A stretch of DNA of 64,000 nt from JAPPLB01 sp965204095 (GTDB taxonomy: Bacteria > Acidobacteriota > Terriglobia > Bryobacterales > UBA6623). Where the stretch lies: contig OZ241991.1 in assembly GCA_965204095.1 (NCBI GenBank), positions 4,650,001 through 4,714,000 of the forward strand, written 5' to 3'. Within the stretch, counting starts at the first letter, position 1. Each line of letters begins with the position of its first letter. The position numbers and the translations under genes were made by a program. Shown piece by piece: positions 42,573 through 50,433 of this stretch. The notes below the pieces were generated by a model. The model was given only the letters and a program-made list of their open reading frames with translations. It had not been told where the DNA came from and searched no databases.

Positions 42573-43675
42573 GTGGAGAATTCCATTTTCCGGGTCGTGT
42601 AGCGGTCCAGTTTGGCGCGGTCGACGCGGAAACCCATGCCTGGGCCTTCGGGTATGTGGATGCAGCCGTCGTCGCCGAGCGTGATCAACGGGTCGACAAG
42701 GTCGTCTTCGTACCAGCGCTCGGAGGCCTCGACATCAGTGGGATAGTTGAAGCCCGGCAGCGTGGCCAAATGCAAGCCCTGAGCCGAAGCAACCCCCAAT
42801 TCGGGCATCGTGCCGAGCCAGATTCCCAGTCCGGCTTGCCGCGCCCGGTCGTGCATGCGGAGAGCGTTCGTCAGGCCGCCGACGCGCTGGATCTTGATGT
42901 TGATGATCTTCGCCGATCCAAGTCCGATCATCGTCTCCAGCGCCTCCATGCCTTCCGCAGACTCGTCGGCGCAAACCGGCGTCTTGACCTGACGCTGCAG
43001 TTCCGCCAGGTCCCCGAGGGCCGGTCCGGCCAGTGGCTGCTCGAACATCATCAGATCGAAGCGGTCCAGTTCCCGGAACACATCGGCGTCGGCCAGAGTG
43101 TAAGCCGTATTCGCGTCAACCATCAGCGGGATCGCCCCGAATCGCTCGCGAATTGCCCGGACCGGCTCAATATCCCATCCCGGCTGGATCTTGATCTTCG
43201 TTCTGCGATATCCCTGTGCGAGGTAGGTCTCGACTCGCGCCAACAACTCGTCCAGCGTGTCGAATAGACCGATCGCCACGCCGGACTCGACCGGCCTCAC
43301 CTGCGAGCCCAGCATCCGCCACAACGGCTCTCCCGTCTCCGCAGCGGCCAGATCCCATGACGCGCCCTCCAAGGCGGCGCGTGCGAAAGCCTCGCCGGAA
43401 ACGGCATCCAGCGCCGGTCCCACCTCCGCAGGATGACCGAAGCTGGATTCCAGCCACAGGGGAATGAGCTTCTCCTTCAGCCGTATCCAACTCGACGCCG
43501 CCGTCTCCGCGGAGTAAGCGCCGCCGGGCAACGGCCCTGCCTCGCCGAACCCCGAACGTCCTCCACGCCGGATCTCGACGATGACGCTGTCGGTAGCGGC
43601 GGCTACGCCGTTCGAGATGCGGAAGGGTTCCCGGAAAGGAATGGACACGCGTCTGAGAATGATTGTTGTCTGCAT
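42569..43675 (-). CDS. o-Succinylbenzoate synthase / N-succinylamino acid racemase type enzyme (enolase superfamily)
   Basis: 368 aa, cytoplasmic. All catalytic elements of the MLE/OSBS subgroup are present: K160-I-K162 (RTKIKIQPGWD), D187 (MVDANTAY), E212 (MFEQPLAG), D237-E238 (VCADES), second base K251 (INIKIQRVGG) and GTMPELGVASAQG, where menaquinone-pathway enzymes have GGMLETG. No men genes are nearby, so N-acylamino-acid racemase or a dipeptide epimerase is as likely as OSBS. It lies three bases after a GNAT gene and overlaps the DHPS-like gene; a GNAT next to an NSAR-type gene is a known arrangement in D-amino-acid conversion. Confidence 0.87.
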   Translation of the reverse strand: MQTTIILRRVSIPFREPFRISNGVAAATDSVIVEIRRGGRSGFGEAGPLPGGAYSAETAASSWIRLKEKLIPLWLESSFGHPAEVGPALDAVSGEAFARAALEGASWDLAAAETGEPLWRMLGSQVRPVESGVAIGLFDTLDELLARVETYLAQGYRRTKIKIQPGWDIEPVRAIRERFGAIPLMVDANTAYTLADADVFRELDRFDLMMFEQPLAGPALGDLAELQRQVKTPVCADESAEGMEALETMIGLGSAKIINIKIQRVGGLTNALRMHDRARQAGLGIWLGTMPELGVASAQGLHLATLPGFNYPTDVEASERWYEDDLVDPLITLGDDGCIHIPEGPGMGFRVDRAKLDRYTTRKMEFST

Positions 43676-43678
43676 GTT

Positions 43679-44509
43679 CTAACCGTATTCGAATCCCGCG
43701 GCCGCGAAAACCTGTTGCACATTCCCGTAGGGGGATTCTGCACTTGTGCGCAACATTCGCCATAATTTGCGACGGGGCTCGAACCCGAACGAACGGGCCA
43801 GCGCCGCGGCCTCTTCGTTGTCCGGGAGCAGATCCCAGAACAGAGGAGTCCCGGCGTGCCGCTCCAGGACGTGCGCGATAAGACGGCGGGCGGTACTCGG
43901 GTCGTCCGCGACACAGGGGCCGATGAAATGCGCGTTCGAGCCGGGTCGGCCCATCACGTAACCTCCCGGCAAGCGCACTGCGTCGTGTGGAAAGACTTCG
44001 AGCAGCCGCTGCAACAAGCGGCTTCTGTCGGCGCCGAACGCCGCTCGATCCGGTACCGCAATTGCCGCGGTGTCAGCAAGCCGTTCCGTTCCGGTGTCCG
44101 GCTCTTCGGCATCGTGTGCATCGGAGATGCCCGCCCAGCGTTCAATCACGGCCTCGTCGACGAAGCCCAACTGCTCGTAAAGAGGTTTGCCCATGTCGGT
44201 GGCATCGAGCTTCACGCACCGCACGCCGCGCTCGTCGAGGTATCGCAGCGCGTGCTGCATCAATCGCCGTGCAATCCCCTGGCCGCGATACTCGGGCAGC
44301 ACCAGCACCATGCCGATCCACGCCAAGTCCTGTCCATAAAGAACGGCTGTCGTCGAGCCCGCCACGACGCCGTCCGCCTCGTACACCCAGCAGCCTTGCG
44401 GCTCGATCGCCAACAGGTTTGCCCAATCGCGGGTCGTCTGGTTCCAGCCGGCCGCTTCCTTCAGGCGCATTCCCGCCGGGATATCCTGCGCTGTCATCAG
44501 ACGGATCAT
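43679..44509 (-). CDS. GNAT family N-acetyltransferase with C-terminal extension
   Basis: 276 aa. The N-terminal acetyltransferase domain (1-140) has AWIGMVLVLPEYRGQGIARR for acetyl-CoA binding and GVRCVKLDATDMGKPLYEQL before the LGFVDE strand. The C-terminal half (about 150-276; ARRLIAHVLERHAGTPLFWD, AALARSFGFEPRRKLWRM) matches the YitH/HolE-like Acetyltransf_18 type. Overlaps the VTT gene by four bases upstream. In NSAR operons a GNAT enzyme succinylates or acetylates the amino acid before racemisation; that is a testable model here. Confidence 0.88.
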   Translation of the reverse strand: MIRLMTAQDIPAGMRLKEAAGWNQTTRDWANLLAIEPQGCWVYEADGVVAGSTTAVLYGQDLAWIGMVLVLPEYRGQGIARRLMQHALRYLDERGVRCVKLDATDMGKPLYEQLGFVDEAVIERWAGISDAHDAEEPDTGTERLADTAAIAVPDRAAFGADRSRLLQRLLEVFPHDAVRLPGGYVMGRPGSNAHFIGPCVADDPSTARRLIAHVLERHAGTPLFWDLLPDNEEAAALARSFGFEPRRKLWRMLRTSAESPYGNVQQVFAAAGFEYG

Positions 44510-45159
44510 GACCGAATCAACTTCTTCTGGTACCAGTAGAACGCGCCAATCGCCGCGCCGCCGATGACGGCGGTCATGATCATCGCTCCGTAGTCGCGGT
44601 CGTAAAGCTGCGAACCCATCAGCGTGCTGAACAGCAGCGCCGGCATGCGCGCCAATCCGGAGATCACGACAAACTCACCCAACTTCAGTTGAGTCAGCCC
44701 CGCACCGTACGACATTGCGTCCTTGGGCATACCGGGCAGCAGGAACAGGACGAACAGAGCGGATTTCCCCTTGTTCGATCCGAACAGCTTGTCCATCCGC
44801 TCCAGCCGTCTTTGTCCCAACACCTTTTCCATCACCGGGCGTCCGACCAGCCGCGCGAACGAGTAGTTGCATGCCGACCCCAGCATGATCCCCACGACCG
44901 CGTACAGAAAGCCCTTCCAGGCTCCGAAAACATAGCCGGCCGCGATCTGCGTGATTTCGCCGGGTATGGCGAAGATGACAACCTGTACGAACTGAATTCC
45001 GATGCAGACCAGCGGTCCCCAAGAGCCCTCGCCGCGCATCGTCGTGACCAGTTGGTCGTAGTCGCTGAGGCGCCCGATCAGCCCCAGCTTCCAACTGGCG
45101 AAGACAAAACAGACGAGCAGCGCCGAGACGATGACGGCGAGAACGACGTTGTTACGCAA
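44506..45159 (-). CDS. VTT-domain (TVP38/TMEM64-like, DedA superfamily) membrane protein
   Basis: 217 aa, about five or six hydrophobic segments. Family motifs: QVVIFAIPGEITQIAAGYVFG (the re-entrant segment with the conserved glycine/proline), GIMLGSACNYSFARLVGRPV, and FLLPGMPKDAMSYGAGLTQL with the F/L-P-x-x-P-x-D segment. VTT proteins move or scramble lipids across membranes. It is the first gene of the operon, and its start lies 34 bp from MITE copy D, so the promoter must lie within or very near the MITE. Confidence 0.9.
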   Translation of the reverse strand: MRNNVVLAVIVSALLVCFVFASWKLGLIGRLSDYDQLVTTMRGEGSWGPLVCIGIQFVQVVIFAIPGEITQIAAGYVFGAWKGFLYAVVGIMLGSACNYSFARLVGRPVMEKVLGQRRLERMDKLFGSNKGKSALFVLFLLPGMPKDAMSYGAGLTQLKLGEFVVISGLARMPALLFSTLMGSQLYDRDYGAMIMTAVIGGAAIGAFYWYQKKLIRS

Positions 45160-45193
45160 GACGGTTCCGTGTCGCGGCGACCCTGTATTTTAG

Positions 45194-45370
45194 CCTGCAT
45201 GTCTCACCACGTGGCGAGACGAAGTGCGTGAGAGGGACATCAGAACGAGGCGCGAGCCGCTTGGCGCGCGCAGGCGTACTTGAATAGTACGTTGAGCACG
45301 GCAAGCAAGCGCAACGAAGTCATGGCGGTCGTATCGCGTGCTTCGACCGTCGGGTGGTGAGACATGCAGG
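45194..45370. mobile_element. MITE-like element, copy D (177 bp) with perfect TTAG duplication
   Basis: Ends CCTGCATGTCTCACCAC and GTGGTGAGACATGCAGG; both carry the same compensating change (GT/AC in place of TT/AA), so the inverted repeat stays perfect. TTAG flanks both sides (45190-45193, 45371-45374). It sits between the VTT operon start and the isomerase gene's stop codon. Confidence 0.9.
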
Positions 45371-45400
45371 TTAGCTTGACCGTTGCTGAAAAAAGCGGTT

Positions 45401-46291
45401 TCAGGCCGAATACTTTCGGCTCAAATCCCGGAGCTGCCCGAGGTACTTCGGCACGGCCGTCTCCACCGGTTCCTCCGCGGAGTACTCCAGCGAGATGTAG
45501 CCTTTGTAGCCGCTTGCGGCGAACATCTTCATCACGCGTTCCCAGTCGCACGGCTCGCGCCGGCCGTCTTCGAACCGGATCGACGTCTTGAACTGCGAAT
45601 TCACGGCGTAGGGAACGCACATCCCGATCTCGCGATAGGGATCGCGCTTGAAGTTGCCGGTGTCGAGATTGATCCCCACCCAGGGATTGTCGACCGCCTT
45701 GACCATCTGCACCACGCGCTCGGCATAGAGGGTAATGCCGCCGTGATTCTCAAGACCGAGGATGACGCCCTTCTTGCCGGCGTACTCGGCGGCGCGTTTG
45801 AGGCACTCGACTACCCAGCCCGCGGCCTGATCTTCCGTTGCCCCCTTGGGAACTCTGCCGCCGAAGACCCGGATATGGCTCGCGCCAAGCTTGTTCGCAA
45901 CATCGACCCAATAGCTGAGCCAGGCGACCTCGACCTCCTGCTGCCGCGCGTCGCCTTTGCACAGGTCGGAGCGGATCGCGATCGCCGGAATCTCGACCGC
46001 GGAAACGTAAGCCTTGCGCCGCAGTGAAATCAGGTATTCGTCAAGACCGGTTTTCGGGAGCCAATAGACCGTGAGGTCGAGTCCGTCGATATCATTCTCG
46101 ACGGCCACGTCGACAAGGTCTTCATAGCTCATCGCGCCGGACGCCAGCTCCCTGCGGTACGAGTAGGCGCACAGCGCCGACTTGATGCGCGCCGGGCCTC
46201 TCATCGACTTCGGCGCGGCTCCGTCCGCGGCCGGCCCGAAGCCTCCGCAAGCCGCCGCGGGTACCATTTTCAGGAGCTCTCGTCGTTTCAT
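45401..46291 (-). CDS. Sugar phosphate isomerase/epimerase family protein (xylose isomerase-like TIM barrel), exported
   Basis: 296 aa from ATG 46291 (an upstream TTG at 46300 is less likely). Short basic leader KRRELLKMVPAAACGGF suggests Tat export. AP-endonuclease-2/xylose-isomerase-like barrel motifs: DIDGLDLTVYWLP, SAVEIPAIAIRSDLC, HIRVFGGRVPKG, VILGLENHGG with the metal-binding glutamate, WVGINLDTGNF, and GYISLEYSAEEP with the second glutamate. Such proteins isomerise or epimerise sugars or act on inositol derivatives. Alone on its transcript; promoter candidate at 46331-46336. Confidence 0.87.
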   Translation of the reverse strand: MKRRELLKMVPAAACGGFGPAADGAAPKSMRGPARIKSALCAYSYRRELASGAMSYEDLVDVAVENDIDGLDLTVYWLPKTGLDEYLISLRRKAYVSAVEIPAIAIRSDLCKGDARQQEVEVAWLSYWVDVANKLGASHIRVFGGRVPKGATEDQAAGWVVECLKRAAEYAGKKGVILGLENHGGITLYAERVVQMVKAVDNPWVGINLDTGNFKRDPYREIGMCVPYAVNSQFKTSIRFEDGRREPCDWERVMKMFAASGYKGYISLEYSAEEPVETAVPKYLGQLRDLSRKYSA

Positions 46292-46330
46292 GATCACCAA
46301 TCTCCGTGCCGCCGCTCACCCACTGTCCGC

Positions 46331-46336
46331 ATTATA
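46331..46336 (-). promoter_or_regulatory. Candidate -10 box (TATAAT) for the isomerase gene
   Basis: Consensus TATAAT on the reverse strand, 40 bp before the start codon at 46291. No clear -35. Confidence 0.4.
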
Positions 46337-46382
46337 GGCAAGTGCTCGGGGCGCGACTCGACCGGCTTGTGCAGGATCGGCC

Positions 46383-47999
46383 CTACGCCGTCTCCGCCTG
46401 CGCCACGCCGCCCAGCTTCCGCATCTCGATCTCTCTCTCGCGGATGATGAACTTCTGCACTTTTCCCGTCACGGTCATCGGAAACTCGTCGACGAACCGG
46501 ATGTGTTCCGGGATCTTGAAGTGGGCGATGCGGCCGCGGCAATAATCGCGGATTTCTTCCTCCGTGGCGGTCTCGCCGGCAAGAACGCGCACCCAGGCCA
46601 GCACCTTTTCCCCGAGCCTCTCATCCGGCAGGCCGACAACGTACACATCCGCGACCTTGGGGTGCCGGTGCAGGAACTCTTCGATTTCCCGCGGATAGAT
46701 GTTCTCGCCGCCCCGGATGATCATCTCCTTGAGCCGGCCCGTGATGCGGAAGTAGCCGTCTTCCCGCATCGTCGCCAAGTCGCCGGTATGCAGCCAACCT
46801 TCGGCATCGATGGCGCGGGCCGTCCCTTCCGGGTCCTGGTCGTAACCCTTCATGACGAGGTAGCCTCGGGTGCAGAGTTCTCCCTGCGCGCACGCCTCGA
46901 CCGTTTCGCCGGTCTCCTGGTCGATGATCTTCACCTCCGTCTCGGGCAGCACGCGTCCGACGGTCGAGACACGCTCCGCCAGGCTGTCGGTCGTCGATGA
47001 TTGCGTGATCACCGGCGAAGCCTCCGTCTGCCCGTAGGCGATGGTCATCTCCGGGCAGTGCATGTCGCTCACGATGCGCTTCATCAGCTCGACCGGACAC
47101 GGCGCGCCCGCCATGATGCCCGTGCGCAGCGAACTCATGTCGTGCTCGGGAAACTTGGGATGCTCCAACTCCGCGATGAACATCGTCGGCACGCCGTAGA
47201 TCGTCGTGCAGCGCTCCCGGTCGATCGTCTCGATGACGGCCGCCGGATTGAACACCGCCGAGGGCATCACCAGGGTCGCGCCAAAAACCATGCACGCCAG
47301 CGAACCCATCACGCACCCGAAGCAGTGATACATCGGCACGGCGAGGCACAGGCGATCCTCCGCGCTCCAATGCATCGAGCTCCCGACGAGGTAGGCGTTG
47401 TTCAGCAGGTTCAGGTGAGTGAGCATCACCCCCTTGGGGTTTCCCGTGGTCCCGGAAGTGTATTGAATGTTGACGACGTCGTTCGGGTCCGGTTCGGGCG
47501 GCGCGGGACGTTCGCCGGCGGCGATCATGTCGTCCCACGAACTCGTCTCCAGAAGCACCGCGTGCGCGAGAGGCAGCTCCGCGCCGGCCCGAGCCTGATC
47601 GAGAACGTCCCGGTAGTCCACGCGGTTGTCCTTTTCGTGGAGGAAGATCGCCTTCATGCGTGACCGATCGAGGATGTAGCGCAGGTCGTCCGCGCGGTAG
47701 TTGGGGTTGACGTTGACCAGCACCGCCCCGATCCGGGCCGTGGCCAGTTGGAGGTACACCCACTCCGCGCAGGAATAAGCCCACATCCCGACGCGGTCGC
47801 CCGGCCGGACGCCCAGCCCCCACAGGCCGGCGGCCGTGCGGGACACTTCTTCGGAAAGTTCGCCGTAGCTGAGCCGCAGGTCCTGGTGCCGCGACAGCAG
47901 CGCTTCGTGGCCGGGGTCTCTCGCGACCGTGCCGCGGAAGACCTGATCGATGGTCTTCTCGATGAGCACGCAGTCCGGGCCCCGAGCGTAGCTCTTCAT
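46383..47999 (-). CDS. AMP-binding acyl-CoA synthetase
   Basis: 538 aa from the ATG at 47999; a longer frame from 48017 would start inside the -10 box (48009-48014). ANL-superfamily motifs: P-loop NIQYTSGTTGNPKGVMLTHL, VPMYHCFGCVMGSLAC, YGQTEASPVITQSS (A5), GWLHTGDLATMREDGYFRIT (A7), GRLKEMIIRGGENIYPREIE (A8) and catalytic lysine in VTGKVQKF (A10). It fits the medium/long-chain fatty acyl-CoA synthetase group (YngI/FadK-like). Single gene. Confidence 0.92.
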   Translation of the reverse strand: MKSYARGPDCVLIEKTIDQVFRGTVARDPGHEALLSRHQDLRLSYGELSEEVSRTAAGLWGLGVRPGDRVGMWAYSCAEWVYLQLATARIGAVLVNVNPNYRADDLRYILDRSRMKAIFLHEKDNRVDYRDVLDQARAGAELPLAHAVLLETSSWDDMIAAGERPAPPEPDPNDVVNIQYTSGTTGNPKGVMLTHLNLLNNAYLVGSSMHWSAEDRLCLAVPMYHCFGCVMGSLACMVFGATLVMPSAVFNPAAVIETIDRERCTTIYGVPTMFIAELEHPKFPEHDMSSLRTGIMAGAPCPVELMKRIVSDMHCPEMTIAYGQTEASPVITQSSTTDSLAERVSTVGRVLPETEVKIIDQETGETVEACAQGELCTRGYLVMKGYDQDPEGTARAIDAEGWLHTGDLATMREDGYFRITGRLKEMIIRGGENIYPREIEEFLHRHPKVADVYVVGLPDERLGEKVLAWVRVLAGETATEEEIRDYCRGRIAHFKIPEHIRFVDEFPMTVTGKVQKFIIREREIEMRKLGGVAQAETA

Positions 48000-48008
48000 G
48001 GCGTGGGC

Positions 48009-48014
48009 ATTGTA
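48009..48014 (-). promoter_or_regulatory. Candidate -10 box for the acyl-CoA synthetase gene
   Basis: TACAAT on the reverse strand, nine bases before ATG 47999, giving an almost leaderless transcript. Confidence 0.35.
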
Positions 48015-48081
48015 CAACAGCCCCGCCTGGAAACGATGTCCTTGGCGGACCGGGAGGGAATGCTAAAGCCCGTCCCGGCAG

Positions 48082-48317
48082 CCTGCATTTCTCACCACGT
48101 GGGAGAACGAAGTGCGTGAGAGGGCCGTCAGGCGAGACGCGAACCGCCCGCGCCAGCAAGTCGGCCTTTAAGGTTTTTCACGAAACACGAATCAAGGCAG
48201 TAGTCAGTTTCTGGTTTTCTGTACTAAAAACTGGAAACTGAAAACGAAAAACGAAACGCGAGACACGAATCACGGCCTTTTTACCGCGTGCTTCGGACGT
48301 CAGGTGGGGAGTGCAGG
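48082..48317. mobile_element. Composite MITE copy with heptamer arrays in its centre (236 bp)
   Basis: Left arm CCTGCATTTCTCACCACGTG ... GAGAGGGCCGTCAGG (48082-48132) and right arm CGCGTGCTTCGGACGTCAGG ... GAGTGCAGG (48284-48317). The centre is replaced by CACGAAACACGAATCAAGGC (48179-48198), an inverted pair CAGTTTCTGGTTTT / AAAAACTGGAAACTG, a second heptamer type (ACTGAAAAC), and GAAACGCGAGACACGAATCA. TTTA follows the right end; its TTA is the reverse complement of the TAA stop of the next gene. Confidence 0.75.
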
Positions 48318-48318
48318 T

Positions 48319-48648
48319 TTAGACGGGGTTCTCGACCGGGTCTTCCACGGCCGCCAGCGTCGGCACCGAGAGCAGGCCGATCGACTGCAGATGCTCCACC
48401 AGTTCGGGCACTTCCTCGGTTCGCAGGAAGAAGCCGTACCGCAACATGTCCTTCGCTTCTTTTTGGCTGCGGGCATACTCCAGGCTGAGCCGAGCGCACA
48501 TGCGACCGGAAGACATGTGCACGCCGATGTACCAGCCCTCTTCGCCGTGAAACAGCCCGAGGCGCAACGACAGCCCCTGGTATTCGAAGCGCCCTTCCTG
48601 CCCGCGTGCCTGAATCAGCGGGTAGCCGGACTCTCGATAATCTGTCAT
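48319..48648 (-). CDS. Small protein of unknown function
   Basis: 109 aa from an ATG at 48648; the frame stays open further upstream, so the start is uncertain. Readable segments: DYRESGYPLIQARGQEGRFE, YQGLSLRLGLFHGEEGWYIG, SSGRMCARLSLEYARSQKEA and LRYGFFLRTEEVPELVEHL. Composition looks like a genuine alpha/beta protein and is unlike the shadow frames. I do not recognise it. The stop codon TAA sits in the flank of a MITE end. Confidence 0.5.
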   Translation of the reverse strand: MTDYRESGYPLIQARGQEGRFEYQGLSLRLGLFHGEEGWYIGVHMSSGRMCARLSLEYARSQKEAKDMLRYGFFLRTEEVPELVEHLQSIGLLSVPTLAAVEDPVENPV

Positions 48649-49184
48649 CAGATCGTGGAAGCTCGTGGACCCGTCAACGGGAAAGACCCGGCCGCAAAGA
48701 GGCGGAGGGCGGACACCACTCCGGGAGAAGGGAAACTCTCTCGCTGTTGTGGTTCTCTCCTGCCCATCTTGGCGCCTCAGTATAGCGTAACGCGGTGGTG
48801 CGCTACGACGTTTGCGCCCTTGGCCAGTGCGCAAAATGTGTGTTGACAGGGGCGCGCTGACAACACACCGCCCCCGCGACGGGCCGGCACGACCCGATGC
48901 ATGGGCCAGGCAGCGATGACTCCCCTGATCCTGTCTTCCCTTCCACCGATCATGAGTTTTTCCATAGCAACCAAGGATTGCGCCTATAGTGCTCTGTGCC
49001 GATCCCGAAGAGATGGATCGACTTCCGGTGGAGTGTGAAGTCATTCAGAGACGGTGTCTTTCAAACCGTATGGATCAAGGGTGAGGAGCCCGCTATACTG
49101 GTTTCTGACTTAGAAGATCGTGATTTTTGCAGGGGAGGGAACCTGATTTTCGGACGCCGAGCGCAAACGGACGATCTCCGCGAG
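48649..49184. other. Intergenic region upstream of the VapBC45-like pair
   Basis: No supported gene. Frames from both sides extend into it without recognisable domains. TATAGT (48988-48993) and TATACT (49094-49099) are candidate -10 boxes facing the toxin-antitoxin pair, and GGGAGGGA (49134-49141) is a purine-rich stretch before it. Confidence 0.4.
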
Positions 49185-49838
49185 ATGCCCGCCTACACGA
49201 TCTCGGAAGCGGCGCATTACATCACCGTGCCGGCGGCGACCGTCCGGTACTGGTCGGTGGGCCAGGGCGGTTACGAGCCGCTTATTGTGGCGTCCCAGCT
49301 CTCCCCGACGCTGCTTTCATTCCTTGATCTCACGGAACTGCATGTTCTCGCCGCCATCCGGCGCAAGCATGTCATATCGATGCCAAAGGTCCGCAAGGCC
49401 ATCGAGTACCTGGTGGAGAATGTTCTGGATGCGCCGGATCGGCGGCATCCGTTGATCAGTTGCAAGCTGGAAACTGACGGCCTCGATCTGTTCATTGAGC
49501 AATATGGGCAACTGATCAATATCAGTCAAGGGGGTCAGACGGCGATGCGGGAAATCATCAGCGCCGCTTTGCGTCGGATCGAGCGTGACCCCCAAGGCGT
49601 CCCCGTCAAGCTCTATCCGTTTACCCGAACCGTCATGGAAGACGCACCGGCAATGGTCGTCATCGACCCGAAGCTATCCGCCGGTCGACCTGTCATCGCC
49701 GGTACCGGGCTCGCCACTCAGGTTATTGCCGAGCGCTGCAAAGCTGGTGAGTCTGTCAGCCAGTTAGCCCAGGACTATGAGCGCGAAGCAGCGGAAATCG
49801 AAGAAGCGATCCGATGTGAGCTCAGACTGGCAGCGTGA
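49185..49838 (+). CDS. DUF433 / HTH antitoxin (VapB45-like)
   Basis: 217 aa from ATG 49185; an in-frame GTG at 48996 adds 63 residues without homology. N-terminal MerR/Arc-like recognition region (AYTISEAAHYITVPAATVRY, about 3-22), middle LSFLDLTELHVLAAIRRKHV, and the C-terminal DUF433 part: MVVIDPKLSAGRPVIAGTGL, ATQVIAERCKAGESVSQLAQ and EAAEIEEAIRCE. This is the architecture of M. tuberculosis VapB45 (Rv2018). The next gene overlaps its end and encodes the matching PIN-like toxin. Expected to autoregulate the pair. Confidence 0.85.
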   Translation: MPAYTISEAAHYITVPAATVRYWSVGQGGYEPLIVASQLSPTLLSFLDLTELHVLAAIRRKHVISMPKVRKAIEYLVENVLDAPDRRHPLISCKLETDGLDLFIEQYGQLINISQGGQTAMREIISAALRRIERDPQGVPVKLYPFTRTVMEDAPAMVVIDPKLSAGRPVIAGTGLATQVIAERCKAGESVSQLAQDYEREAAEIEEAIRCELRLAA

Positions 49839-50292
49839 AGAGCCCATCCTTTTCCTGGATCGCAACCTTGGAAAGCACATCATCGCAGACAGGCTTCGTT
49901 CGGCTGGGATGAAGGTCGAGGCGCACGACGAGCACCTCCCGCCGGACGCGCCGGACGAAGATTGGATTGCGCTGGTTGGACGGATGGGTTGGGTTGCGCT
50001 CACGAAAGACAAGAACATCCGTTACCGAACTGCTGAACTCGAATCCATCATGAGGAATGCAGCGCGGGTCATCGTGATTCGGGCAAGAAACGCGACGGGC
50101 TCGGATATCGCCGAGCTGTTGGTGAAGGGAAGACACCGGATTGCCCGCTTCGCAGCAAGGACGCCTGCTCCATTCGTGGCGGCCATTGACCGTAGCGGCA
50201 TGGTGCGGACGTACCCGAACATTCAGGACTCGGTCCGCGAGCCGGCGCCCGTCAGTCCCGGCGCACGCGGAAATGCCGGTATCGAATCATGA
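49777..50292 (+). CDS. PIN-like toxin (VapC45-like, DUF5615 type)
   Basis: 171 aa from ATG 49777, overlapping the antitoxin by 62 bp; GTG 49816 is an alternative that shortens the overlap to 23 bp. The PIN-like fold shows acidic residues in the expected places: ILFLDRNLGKHIIADRLRSA, VEAHDEHLPPDAPDEDWIA, GWVALTKDKNIRYRTAE and VIVIRARNATGSDIAELL. It resembles VapC45 (Rv2019), predicted to be an RNase. The last 20 residues look unstructured. Overlap and order (antitoxin first) match the mycobacterial pair. Confidence 0.85.
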   Translation: MSAKQRKSKKRSDVSSDWQREEPILFLDRNLGKHIIADRLRSAGMKVEAHDEHLPPDAPDEDWIALVGRMGWVALTKDKNIRYRTAELESIMRNAARVIVIRARNATGSDIAELLVKGRHRIARFAARTPAPFVAAIDRSGMVRTYPNIQDSVREPAPVSPGARGNAGIES

Positions 50293-50433
50293 CTGCGCAA
50301 CACGTCCCGGACTGCCCCTGTTATCCGCTAAGCTAGGCGCGGTATCCGAAGGAATTGCCCGGGGGCGCAGCCTGGATATCCGATCACGGTGGTCGAGTTC
50401 CCCGGGCGGTTTTCGGGGCCAGGGAGAGGAACC

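Noticed and set aside
42569..43675. Assigning menC
   Set aside because: The residues fit OSBS but also N-succinylamino acid racemase and dipeptide epimerases; no menaquinone genes are nearby.
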